Assembly (NCBI GenBank): GCA_003243445.1 | Contig: QFQQ01000005.1 | Span: forward strand, 62,001 to 126,000 | DNA length: 64,000 nucleotides | Direction: 5' to 3' | From: Citrobacter freundii | GTDB lineage: Bacteria > Bacteroidota > Bacteroidia > Chitinophagales > Chitinophagaceae | Shown: positions 24,511 to 33,287 of the stretch, piece by piece | Position numbering within the stretch: position 1 is the stretch's first letter | Layout of the letters: every line of letters begins with the position of its first letter | Notes under the pieces: model-generated | The model's input: the letters and a program-made list of their open reading frames with translations, nothing else | Databases searched by the model: none | Told to the model about the DNA's origin: nothing | Translations under genes and position numbers: made by a program

Positions 24511-25662
24511 TTAAACCAATTGCATCAACTCATCTGGCAGTTCGGGTAGGAACATCCCTGGTGCATCCAAGTCTGCCCTGAAGATCTCAGTCAACCGTTT
24601 GGCATTACCAAGACCGTCTCTTTCCCGTGTTGCCAGTTGCATCTGCAGGTGGTCGTATTCTGAAAGCACATATTTCACGAGCATTGCGCTGCCATTTTTC
24701 TTTGCCAGGCGATAGGTATATTTCATGATCCACAAGCCTTCGGTCGCCACCCTAAAATCCTTGAGATGTATCAGGCCATCGTAGGCAAAGTCATGGCCAA
24801 TATGGCAGCATGTCCTTCCATTTTCTATACCCAAAGGGTTTCCGTTGCCAAGGCCCGTGGGAAGGAATGCCGAAAGCATTGTTTTGATGTCAGAAGCCTT
24901 GCCCCATGCGTCCCTCTCGCCCCTAAGGTCATATATTTCATCTATAAAAGCGAAGATCCGATCAGCTACGTGTTCATTGGAGTGGTCCAAGAACCGGTTG
25001 AGCCCATTGAATATCGGCCTTTTAGCGTGCCAATCGTTTCCTGCCTGGTAATAGTTCTCCCAGATCTTGTCAATCTCCAGAATGATTATGTCGGTCCTGA
25101 TACTGGGGAGGGTCGGCCTGTGGACATCACTTTCGAATTCCTTGGAAATGGAACTTAACGGAAACTCTCGGGCTAAGAACGCTTTTGCTTTTTGGAATCT
25201 GGTTTGGTCTGTATAATAGAGGTCAAAAATGGAATCCATGAGATCTTCGGCAAAAAGTACATCCCTGGCAGAATCAAAATTGAGATCATCAACGATAAAT
25301 GGCTTTATATTTTTTCTGTTATTGACCACAAAAAACTTCAGCCCGCTGGAATAACTTTGATAGAGGTTATATAGCTTAAAGGCATCAATGGTCTGATTGA
25401 TCTTGCCCCTGTTGATCGAAGAGGTGACCTGGAATGCAAGCTTACAATGTTGCTCATCTCCCAGATCTATACCAGGGAAATTGATCTTTTGGCGATTAAG
25501 ATCTTTGAGCTGATAGTCGAAGATGATGTTCAACAGCTGCTGGGCTATTCCTTCTGACACTTTATTGATATCGTAAAATGCCGATGCATTGGCGAGCTTG
25601 ATTTCTGAAATCCAGAACGCAAGGTGTCTTCGGACCTGTTTTAATTCTTCTTCTACATTGGC
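24511..25662 (-). CDS. SMEK domain-containing protein 2
   Basis: A 383-residue protein from the ATG at 25662 (MANVEEELKQVRRHLAFWIS), chosen because it gives the same N-terminal length as SMEK protein 1; an upstream ATG at 25710 also exists. The SMEK block shows FYDINKVSEGIAQQLLNIIF and INFPGIDLGDEQHCKLAFQV, with the D-x-G-D and FQVTS marks of the family. The C-terminal half is helical and unlike that of SMEK 1. Fold and role as for SMEK 1: probably nuclease-like, in a defence pair with the 290-residue protein downstream. Confidence 0.75.
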   Translation of the reverse strand, partial: ANVEEELKQVRRHLAFWISEIKLANASAFYDINKVSEGIAQQLLNIIFDYQLKDLNRQKINFPGIDLGDEQHCKLAFQVTSSINRGKINQTIDAFKLYNLYQSYSSGLKFFVVNNRKNIKPFIVDDLNFDSARDVLFAEDLMDSIFDLYYTDQTRFQKAKAFLAREFPLSSISKEFESDVHRPTLPSIRTDIIILEIDKIWENYYQAGNDWHAKRPIFNGLNRFLDHSNEHVADRIFAFIDEIYDLRGERDAWGKASDIKTMLSAFLPTGLGNGNPLGIENGRTCCHIGHDFAYDGLIHLKDFRVATEGLWIMKYTYRLAKKNGSAMLVKYVLSEYDHLQMQLATRERDGLGNAKRLTEIFRADLDAPGMFLPELPDELMQLV

Positions 25663-25858
25663 CATGGGGCTGTAACAATTTTTGTATTCCAATATACTCA
25701 ATTGTATCATTTGTTAGCAGTCCCTTTATGCAATGAAGTTAGCGCTCATTGCATCAGAACAGGCGTGATAATAATGAATCACTTGCATAGCCTTGCCCTT
25801 TTCAAATCCTAAGCGTATATTAGGTTGATACTGGCATAGATCAGGTGACCTATCCTTA

Positions 25859-26605
25859 ATGCAGGAACAATTAAATCGGTATAACATGAGCTTTAAATAT
25901 TTGAATGAAGCCAACTTTTCTTATCTCTGCCAAGGTTTGACCCTGGATATTTCCGACATGGGGTTGATCGATCAATCCTTGGAGCAAATGAACAAACAAT
26001 TGGGGCTGCTGGATAGAATCGTTGCCCATAATGTCCAGCACGGCGCAGATTCCTCCCTGGATGTCGATGGACCACAGATCATCATCAAATTTGATAAGTA
26101 CCTGAAGGACGGTAAACCGCTTAGCACGGTCGTGATCGGAAAACAGTTGAATGAACCCGGCCTGCCACCGATGGTTCATATAAACCTGCATTCTCCCTCT
26201 CTCAATATCCCCCAGCGTGTTGAAATACCCTTGCGGTACCTGATAAATGGCATGCCTCCATTGGTGGGCACTTACATGGTGTACCTGCATGCCCTGATCA
26301 TCGATGACAAGGAAACCTTTGTTTATTACGGCATAACCAAACGAGGTTGGATGAAACGTTTTCAGGAGCACATGAAGCTTGCGATGAAGGGAACGCACAG
26401 GAGGTTTCCACAATTGCTGGGCGATAGTATCAAGGCTAGGAGGGATCAGCTGCTTGGTCTGAACGGAAACCCACAGCATATCCTGACTGGAACCTATCAT
26501 GTAGTCTGCGCAGCAGGACGCACCAAAGCTGATGCCTTTGCAATAGAACGCTACCTGATAGACAAGCGTAGCATCAATCTGCCTGTGGGACTGAACATGA
26601 TCTGA
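25859..26605 (+). CDS. GIY-YIG nuclease domain protein
   Basis: A 248-residue protein. The C-terminal half contains a GIY-YIG core: GTYMVYLHALII, then FVYYGITKRGWMKRFQEHMK, and the ADAFAIERYLIDK block with the acidic residue of the active site. The N-terminal 120 residues are unrecognised and may bind DNA or RNA. It ends 8 bp before the convergent stop of the DUF6615 gene. The plus-strand frame is chosen over an equal-length antisense frame because only it shows a domain. Probably a defence nuclease. Confidence 0.75.
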   Translation: MQEQLNRYNMSFKYLNEANFSYLCQGLTLDISDMGLIDQSLEQMNKQLGLLDRIVAHNVQHGADSSLDVDGPQIIIKFDKYLKDGKPLSTVVIGKQLNEPGLPPMVHINLHSPSLNIPQRVEIPLRYLINGMPPLVGTYMVYLHALIIDDKETFVYYGITKRGWMKRFQEHMKLAMKGTHRRFPQLLGDSIKARRDQLLGLNGNPQHILTGTYHVVCAAGRTKADAFAIERYLIDKRSINLPVGLNMI

Positions 26606-26613
26606 CTGAGTAC

Positions 26614-27477
26614 TCAACCTATATTTCTCCAGAGCCCGCTCCTTCTACTTCCAGAGCTAATAACGATACGATAGCCAGGTCGGAATTCCGTGGCCGCTTC
26701 CGTAGGTATTTTGGGTATGGTTCCCACCTGCGGAATTCCGGAGAGTCTGGCTAGGGGTGTCAGGTTTTTCCATTTGCTATCATCAAACAGTTTCTCATGA
26801 AAAAAGCACTGCATTTCGGTACCAGCAACATAATAGTTCCACCCATTTGTTGTAAAACGGTTGTCATTCATTACCGTCAATATGAATTCGTGAAAGGGTA
26901 CGGCAATACTGGGATGGAGTTCCTGGAATGTTGGTTTTGTCCATCCGTGGCTGCCACCAGCAACAGGATGAAAATGCTGGTCCCTTAGATAGGCGGCAGG
27001 TACAACACTACACCCCCAGAACGGAATGGCCAGGAGATCGTTTCCCCAGTGACGGGCAAGATAATGTTGGTCTGAACAACAGTTGTACAGTAGGTAGATT
27101 GCCATTCCCCTGTTGGCCGCAGCAAAATCCATTAGGGACAGGAGCTGGGGCTGGCCTCCATCAGGAGTGTGGCTGATCGTGGGGTAGTGGTTCCCAGCAT
27201 AGACCATCTTGCACTGACAGGGGAAAAGATAATAGCCCCTCGGCGTTTCGATGGCAAGTTCAAGATCATCACCGTTAGCGTGCTCATCGCGGGATTCCCA
27301 TATTTCAAACGGAAGTCGGTGAACGGAAGCATTCTCATAGACCCAATAGATCAGGTCCTGCGTCAGTGTCGTCTCATATAACTTGCTCCGTTTAAGCCTC
27401 CAGGTGAAATCGATACGCCACCAGGCACGGGCGGCAAAGTCTGCCACATGTTGGATAATAGGATGGGCATAGTCCAT
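26614..27477 (-). CDS. DUF6615 family nuclease-like protein
   Basis: A 287-residue protein. The N-terminal half fits DUF6615: YETTLTQDLIYWVYENASVH, then EHANGDDLELAIETPRGYYL and FPCQCKMVYAG. Glu35, Asp70/Asp71 and Gln88-x-Lys90 match the spacing of a PD-(D/E)xK-like core. The remainder (AAANRGMAIYLLYNCCSD onward) is family-specific. It is 3 bp downstream of a 131-residue gene on the same strand. Likely a nuclease effector in defence; the assignment rests on motifs, not a search. Confidence 0.65.
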   Translation of the reverse strand: MDYAHPIIQHVADFAARAWWRIDFTWRLKRSKLYETTLTQDLIYWVYENASVHRLPFEIWESRDEHANGDDLELAIETPRGYYLFPCQCKMVYAGNHYPTISHTPDGGQPQLLSLMDFAAANRGMAIYLLYNCCSDQHYLARHWGNDLLAIPFWGCSVVPAAYLRDQHFHPVAGGSHGWTKPTFQELHPSIAVPFHEFILTVMNDNRFTTNGWNYYVAGTEMQCFFHEKLFDDSKWKNLTPLARLSGIPQVGTIPKIPTEAATEFRPGYRIVISSGSRRSGLWRNIG

Positions 27478-27480
27478 AAT

Positions 27481-27876
27481 TTACTGGCTTTGGGATGAGT
27501 TGAGCTGATTTTTACTGATGATAATTGGCTGGTCCGCAACAAGGGCTTGGGCCATCACTGCAGCAAGTCCCTCGGGAAGTGAACTTATTTGATCTTTGTT
27601 CAGATCATGAACCAAAGAGACATAACTTCCACGGCCATCATCGTAGTAACTGTAATAAAGATCAAAATATCCCTCTTTGTAATAACGAAGCGAAAGTATC
27701 TGCTCGTTATTGTATTCATCCCACGTAAGAACTGCTGTAGTGATCCCATTTTGCCAAGATATGCCAATCACTATCTCATCCTCGTTGAGTTTTGCCGATA
27801 AAAGTTGCTCGATGAGTTGGTCCGAAGATGCCGATAAGGTTGCCGCGTCCATGGACTTTTTTATTAAAGTTTGCAT
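27481..27876 (-). CDS. Unknown 131-residue protein paired with DUF6615
   Basis: A small acidic protein: helical start (ATLSASSDQLIEQLLSAKLN), a beta-rich middle (EDEIVIGISWQNGITTAVL; GYFDLYYSYYDDGRGSY) and a helical end. No family recognised. The 3-bp gap to the DUF6615 gene implies co-translation, so it may be an immunity protein, antitoxin or sensor. Confidence 0.6.
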   Translation of the reverse strand: MQTLIKKSMDAATLSASSDQLIEQLLSAKLNEDEIVIGISWQNGITTAVLTWDEYNNEQILSLRYYKEGYFDLYYSYYDDGRGSYVSLVHDLNKDQISSLPEGLAAVMAQALVADQPIIISKNQLNSSQSQ

Positions 27877-27917
27877 GCTGAATCAATGGTAAGTAATTTA
27901 AACAGTTGTTCACTTCA

Positions 27918-28073
27918 TCAATTGATAATATCTTGGTTGATCGGAAACATGATTTGATTTTGCTGTTGTTCGATCCAGTTATTTAGTACACTTTCGATTT
28001 TGGAAAGTGATCTCCAGGCGGGGCGTTGTTTTGTAAAGAAACTAGGAAAATGGAACTGAATCCAAGAGTTCAT
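27918..28073 (-). CDS. Small ORF between STAND ATPase and DUF6615 genes
   Basis: A 51-residue ORF (MNSWIQFHFPSFFTKQRPAW then RSLSKIESVLNNWIEQQQNQ) in the gap after the large ATPase gene. Composition is protein-like and fits the co-directional cluster: 44 bp after the ATPase stop and 41 bp before the 131-residue gene. No family recognised and no strong ribosome-binding site. It could be a small subunit or a decayed gene. Confidence 0.45.
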   Translation of the reverse strand: MNSWIQFHFPSFFTKQRPAWRSLSKIESVLNNWIEQQQNQIMFPINQDIIN

Positions 28074-28117
28074 ATCTTGATTGAAAGCTTGTAAAACAGT
28101 TTGTTTTTTTGGGTTTA

Positions 28118-31100
28118 TTATTTAAAAACTTCATCTAGCCGCCATAGGAGTTCCAGCGCATCGACCCATCCGGAATGGATATGGATATCCAATATTGACA
28201 GCAAATCTCCAAAGGGCTGTTCTTCCATCAATATATCGCGGTGGTCCGCCAGAAGTTTCTGCGTCAGGGAGACAATTTCCCTGATCGAATATGAATCAAA
28301 GGTGTAGCCGACCTGTGCCGAGTAGCGGGTTATCTCCGCAACCATGGAAAGTATATTCTTTGGATCATAGGACAGCGCCTGGTTCAAGGTCTGCATCAGG
28401 TAATGGGCCGTATGTCCAAGCAGAAGCCCTTTGTCTGTGATCTGCGATGAATAGTTCAATAGCTTTTGGTAAAGTGGACTGATCAGGAAATATAGTTTTC
28501 GGCGATTATCATCATCGGCGGGCAGGGTTTGGTTATTGCCCAACCTTTGGTTCTTTTCCAATGCGAAGAAGCTGCGCATAACTACATCATCAAAGATGGT
28601 CAAAGCGTTTTTGATTTCTGGATCCTCCTTCGTTATATCGGTCGCCAAAAGCAACACTGCACCCGCACGATCAATATAGTTCGCGACAATTTCTAGCTTA
28701 CGTTCTACGGCAGGCAAATGCTGATCGAATAACTCGTCAGGTTCATAGGTATGGATCTGTTTGAAAAGACGGAACAGAACAGCGTTCGAGAATGATGGGA
28801 AGTCGTAGGCTTCTTTCAACAGTTGGTCGGCCAATGGTATATCCTTTTCTAAAAACCAGAGGAGCAGGTCCGCATAAGCATCAACATATTTATTCTTTTG
28901 TTCCAAAAGCGCAGTTTTTTGATGGAGGATTTTCATAATCCTATTACCATCTTCCTCAACCCGTTCTTTTTTGAAGATAATAGCTCCCAATAAAACCGCA
29001 CAGGTGAACGCATCGGCTTCAGCTGTCAGTCGGGAAAAAAGAAGTTGTTGGTATAGCTCAAAATGGCTGTTGAATAGCAGTTGAAGTCTTTGGGCCGCGT
29101 ATAGACGGACAATCGCATTTGCATCATTTAAGGCCTCTTCATATAATGAGATAATTACGGGATCATTATCTCTTAGGATGATATAGGCAAGGGATTCGGT
29201 AGCGGTGATCCTTGGTGTTGGAGAAAAGATTCCGGTAGCAGCGCTGGCCGACTGTGTTCGGTCAATGTTGCTCACGTGCGCAAAGGTTGCCTGGATAACA
29301 GCTTTTAATTTTTTGAACTGTAGCTCGGGCAGATCTTCCAGGTGGTGGGAGGCGATCGTCAAGGTGCTGGCGATAGCGTTCATCATTGTGAACTTCAATT
29401 CTTCGTGGAGATTTTCCTCTAGTTTGTCCCAAAGCGCAAGGGCCTGTTCCACGAAAGGGAGATAGACATCAACACCTGGCCTGGAATTGCGATATTGATT
29501 GTTGAAGGTTTCCAGATTTGCGATTCCCCTGGTCAGTTTAATGACCTTTGGATCACCCATCTCAACACCACTTTCCTCTAACCAATCTTCGGTTGTCACT
29601 GTCGAAACGGAAGTGGAGAATTCAACAGGCCTTTTGTTTTCCATGATCTTTCTGCCTTCCATAAACTTCTTGGCCTGGCTGCCTTGAAGTCGATCAGTGG
29701 GAAGGCAGGACAGTATCGCGTGGAGGCCATATTCATCCCCTTTTTCATAAGCTTGGAAGATGGCAGCTTCTATAGCTGCTATCTGTGCATCTGAAAGTTT
29801 GGAACCCACGTTCTTAATGAATTCACGTACCTCGTAAGAGGTATCCATGCCGGAGAGGAACCGCGGGATCACCACCAGGGGCAGGATAATCTCGAACATT
29901 TCCTCGGGATACAGGTTCGATAGGTTCATTAACTGTTTCCATAGAAAGCCCACCTTCGCCTTTCTAATGTAAAGGTGGATGAGTTCAAGGGCCTCCTGTT
30001 TTTTGCCTTCCCTGAATAGCGTTTCTAGGAAACTGTTGATGTGTTCACTTAGGCCCTCTGCTTTCCCTGCGGTGTGATGGTCTCCCCAAACAACCGAATA
30101 GTCGGGGATAAAAGTACATTCGTCGCCCTGATAGGTAAAGGTGAAAATGTCCTTCTGTTGCAGATCATCTCTTTCCTGTACGGCCCTGTTGATGATGTTC
30201 AGCCCAACCCCGAGTGCAACTTTCGGGGATGCTGCCAGAAAAGATGGATAGAATTGCGCCAAACGAAAATAGCACATCTCAAAATCCTGTCGCCTGTTAC
30301 TGGTAAGGTTCATCACCACCGAACTGCCAAATGTTGTCTTTGCACTACTTGATTCCCAATGTCCGAAAATGGTGAGATAAATTTCTCCAACCAGTACGGG
30401 ATCGATGGAAACAAAATACTTGATGTGCTCTGATAGAAAGGAGAAATAGGTGATCTCAAATCCCTCTTCATTGAGCAGCGGAAAGATACTTCTCAATATC
30501 TCTGCGGACGCCTTTGGATCGGAGGCAAAAGTTTTGGATACAAGTTCTATGCCGCGCGAAGCACCAATCCGGTCTAGGAACTGCTTTTGGTCGGATTGAC
30601 GGTTGGCAATGATGTAGCGCATCAGGTTTCTGGCACTTTCACCATTGATACTTGGATGACGGTCCTCAGGCTGTTCGTTGATGGCCCTGTCCAATAGAAA
30701 AGCAAAATCAAATAGATAGGCATTCTGCAATTTTTCGGATAAAAAGGAGAGCAGGGCGACATCCTGAGGTAAGGTGTTTCTCCTGATGAAACGGATAGAC
30801 TGCAAAATATTCCGAATGATCTCATTTCCCTTGTCCTGGCCATTCTGCTTTAAGATCTCGTGCAGATCTTCGTTGCTGGCAAACTGCGATGCTATGGTCG
30901 CATTGATCATCAGGCGGACAAACAGTTTAATTTCTGCACTCTTATTGGCAGAGAGCTTATGGTACAGGTTCCAAAAAACAGCCTTGTCCTCATACCATAC
31001 CGATGTGAAAAAATAGATAAAACTTGGTCGCAAAAAAAATGAACGGGAGTGGTCTTCCTGTATAAACTGTAGTAGTGAGTCATAGCTATGCTCCAGGCAC

Positions 31101-32041
31101 AGACGGCTAACAGCATAATCAAAAAAGATGTTATGCGAATAGCCCACCCTGCTTTGCCTGACCGAAATTTCGTTCAGGATGTTTTCACTGAGGAAGTAGG
31201 AAAGCTGTGACAGCCCTTCATTGTCCCAAAATTCCAATAGTTCACCCTTGGAGAGTGACAATGCCCTGTTGTGGAGCAACTGCTTGGTAAATGATAACAG
31301 CAATTTTTCTTTCAGCAGAGAATGGTCGGTAGCACTGATTTTCTGCTCCCAAAAAAGATCCAAAAGCTGTGTTTCAGATTTGTATTGTTTGATCTGTTCG
31401 GCCCCACCGCTATCAATAGCCGCAAGGATCGCTTCCAATAACTTTAGAAAGAAAGGCGTATGCAGGATCTCCTTGAGCTCCCTTCCGCTCCCGGCGTAAA
31501 AATCATAGAGTTCCGAGCCGAAGGAAGCCTCCCTGATTTCATCTTCAGTTAATTCCCCTACCGTGATTTTCCGTGAGTTTGATGTCGCGGAAGTATTCTT
31601 CGGGGAAAAAAGGCTTTGCAGGTCCATGGATTTGGAAGCATCATAGGTTCGCACACTCACCAGAACATTCCATTTTTCCTTTAATCGCGTTTTGGCCTTC
31701 CTGATCTGCGCTAAAAAGCCAGACCTCTTCTCTCCATCGCGTGCGGCGTCGAAGCCGTCAAAAATCAGCACTGCCTTATGCTCATTTCCCAATTCGACCT
31801 TGGACAGGCTCTCAAGCCAATTTTCGCCCATCCCCATTTCCTCACCAATGGACAAATCGGAACTATCGAATGTGTTATCGATCTTGATGATAAAACAGAG
31901 AACGTTGTCGGCCAAAAGCTTTTGCTTCAACTGGCCAAGCAGATAGCTCTTGCCGATGCCCGGCACCCCAACGACCATTCCGTTGCCGCCAAGGGCAAAC
32001 TGGTATAGTTCATTAAGCAGGATTTCCCTTTTAATTTTCAT
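28118..32041 (-). CDS. Large STAND-like P-loop ATPase with repeat region
   Basis: A 1307-residue protein from the ATG at 32041 (MKIKREILLNELYQFALGGN). Walker A GVPGIGKS is at 25-32 and Walker B AVLIFDGFDAA near 100. A sensor-like VSVRTYD and winged-helix style segment follow, as in STAND/NACHT ATPases. The last 900 residues are alpha-helical repeats, the usual ligand-sensing part. The upstream SIR2 gene overlaps its start by 11 bp, so translation is coupled. In known Avs-type defence proteins a STAND ATPase senses a phage protein and activates a fused effector; here the effector is probably the separate SIR2 protein. Confidence 0.82.
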   Translation of the reverse strand: MKIKREILLNELYQFALGGNGMVVGVPGIGKSYLLGQLKQKLLADNVLCFIIKIDNTFDSSDLSIGEEMGMGENWLESLSKVELGNEHKAVLIFDGFDAARDGEKRSGFLAQIRKAKTRLKEKWNVLVSVRTYDASKSMDLQSLFSPKNTSATSNSRKITVGELTEDEIREASFGSELYDFYAGSGRELKEILHTPFFLKLLEAILAAIDSGGAEQIKQYKSETQLLDLFWEQKISATDHSLLKEKLLLSFTKQLLHNRALSLSKGELLEFWDNEGLSQLSYFLSENILNEISVRQSRVGYSHNIFFDYAVSRLCLEHSYDSLLQFIQEDHSRSFFLRPSFIYFFTSVWYEDKAVFWNLYHKLSANKSAEIKLFVRLMINATIASQFASNEDLHEILKQNGQDKGNEIIRNILQSIRFIRRNTLPQDVALLSFLSEKLQNAYLFDFAFLLDRAINEQPEDRHPSINGESARNLMRYIIANRQSDQKQFLDRIGASRGIELVSKTFASDPKASAEILRSIFPLLNEEGFEITYFSFLSEHIKYFVSIDPVLVGEIYLTIFGHWESSSAKTTFGSSVVMNLTSNRRQDFEMCYFRLAQFYPSFLAASPKVALGVGLNIINRAVQERDDLQQKDIFTFTYQGDECTFIPDYSVVWGDHHTAGKAEGLSEHINSFLETLFREGKKQEALELIHLYIRKAKVGFLWKQLMNLSNLYPEEMFEIILPLVVIPRFLSGMDTSYEVREFIKNVGSKLSDAQIAAIEAAIFQAYEKGDEYGLHAILSCLPTDRLQGSQAKKFMEGRKIMENKRPVEFSTSVSTVTTEDWLEESGVEMGDPKVIKLTRGIANLETFNNQYRNSRPGVDVYLPFVEQALALWDKLEENLHEELKFTMMNAIASTLTIASHHLEDLPELQFKKLKAVIQATFAHVSNIDRTQSASAATGIFSPTPRITATESLAYIILRDNDPVIISLYEEALNDANAIVRLYAAQRLQLLFNSHFELYQQLLFSRLTAEADAFTCAVLLGAIIFKKERVEEDGNRIMKILHQKTALLEQKNKYVDAYADLLLWFLEKDIPLADQLLKEAYDFPSFSNAVLFRLFKQIHTYEPDELFDQHLPAVERKLEIVANYIDRAGAVLLLATDITKEDPEIKNALTIFDDVVMRSFFALEKNQRLGNNQTLPADDDNRRKLYFLISPLYQKLLNYSSQITDKGLLLGHTAHYLMQTLNQALSYDPKNILSMVAEITRYSAQVGYTFDSYSIREIVSLTQKLLADHRDILMEEQPFGDLLSILDIHIHSGWVDALELLWRLDEVFK

Positions 32042-33161
32042 CGTTATGTTGTTGTTTGGCAAGGGTAAATAAATGTTTCGTGTATTCGGCATCAACAGCA
32101 GTTGGAGCCGCCTCCGTAGTCTGTGCAGGATCGGCATCAACAATTTTTGGGGAAATGGTTTCTATTAAAGGACTGATTTCGTTTTCGAGCTCGGAAATAA
32201 ACTTGCCAAGCCCATCATATTCATGTTCACCCTCCAGAAAGAAAACCGTTTGGATCCCGTATCTCCGCTTCAGGTCTGCCGCAAAGTTCAGTGAGGATTG
32301 TAGCGTACTGGCCGTAGCCCTAAGGACTAAAAAATGGGTCTCCGAGCGGTAGGTCGACAGATCTTCCCTGACAAATTCCAACATTTTTATAAAGTATGGA
32401 TCGGTCATGCTAAAGCCAATAAAGACGATCCTTCGAGTGGCCAGCAATGACCATAGGAGCTTCCTCCGCAGGGGCCATTCATAGCCGTATTTGATCAGCA
32501 AGTCACTGAAGTGCTCTTTGGTAATTCCTTCTTTATTGATCTGATCGAATAACGTGTCTTCGGGCTTTCCAAGTTCAAACCCATATTTGGAGGAGTATTC
32601 CTTACCGCCAAGCACAATGCTATTGGGAGCATCAAAGATGCCGTGAAGGTGTGCAACGAATCTTCTAGGGCTTTTGCTATAATTAAGCGAGCTGAGAAAA
32701 TCGTGGATCTTTTGTTTGGTGCTATCTTCAAAATGAAGCGAACTGGCCATACTCTTGTTAACGACCGAAAGGGCATTTTCTAATACGATGTCATAGTTCG
32801 TAGTAGTGATTGCCTTAAATGGCAAGCGGCAAAGTGATTCATGAAAAGGAAGATGGGTGTTGCCCGGTTTAGGCTCGAAAGTTCTATAGATAAGGGCGTT
32901 GTAATCATCCCCCAAGCAGGTTTTTACCGCATCTGCAAACGTTAGGAAATTTCCTTTATCAGCATTGAATGTGGGATCCGCTTCCTTGGCTGCTGCCTCA
33001 AGCTCATCTACAAATCGTCCCCAGGGAGGATAGATAGCTCCCGAACATCCCGCTCCGGCCATCAAAATAGCATCTTCGGATCTGACAAGATCGACCAGAT
33101 CTGTGAAGGCCTTCTTATTTTCCTCCAGTTCCTGTGGCGTGAAATCGATGGGAGCTTGCAA
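32031..33161 (-). CDS. SIR2-like NADase-type effector
   Basis: A 376-residue protein with the SIR2 landmarks: ILMAGAGCSGAI (GAGCS 36-40), ITTTNYDIVLE (120-124), FVAHLHGIFD with the catalytic-type His near 171-173, and IVFIGFSMTDPYF near 255-267. Bacterial SIR2 proteins of this class deplete NAD when triggered by phage. The start codon is TTG: upstream in frame there is a stop and the first ATG would cut the NAD-binding loop. It overlaps the STAND ATPase gene by 11 bp. The C-terminal 60 residues are acidic and Ala/Pro/Thr-rich, perhaps a docking linker. Confidence 0.85.
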   Translation of the reverse strand: MQAPIDFTPQELEENKKAFTDLVDLVRSEDAILMAGAGCSGAIYPPWGRFVDELEAAAKEADPTFNADKGNFLTFADAVKTCLGDDYNALIYRTFEPKPGNTHLPFHESLCRLPFKAITTTNYDIVLENALSVVNKSMASSLHFEDSTKQKIHDFLSSLNYSKSPRRFVAHLHGIFDAPNSIVLGGKEYSSKYGFELGKPEDTLFDQINKEGITKEHFSDLLIKYGYEWPLRRKLLWSLLATRRIVFIGFSMTDPYFIKMLEFVREDLSTYRSETHFLVLRATASTLQSSLNFAADLKRRYGIQTVFFLEGEHEYDGLGKFISELENEISPLIETISPKIVDADPAQTTEAAPTAVDAEYTKHLFTLAKQQHNDEN

Positions 33162-33287
33162 GCGTAATTTTTAGTTTCTACTAATATAAAAATATTCAAT
33201 AAGGTTTTACAAAATAATTCGTGCAGCAGTATGGGTCAAATAAACCATGGCGCGCTGGTGTATTGAGAAATGCACTCGTAAGTTTAG

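Noticed and set aside
25871..26617. 248-residue minus-strand frame
   Set aside because: It is antisense to the GIY-YIG gene and has no domain; the plus-strand frame shows the nuclease motifs.
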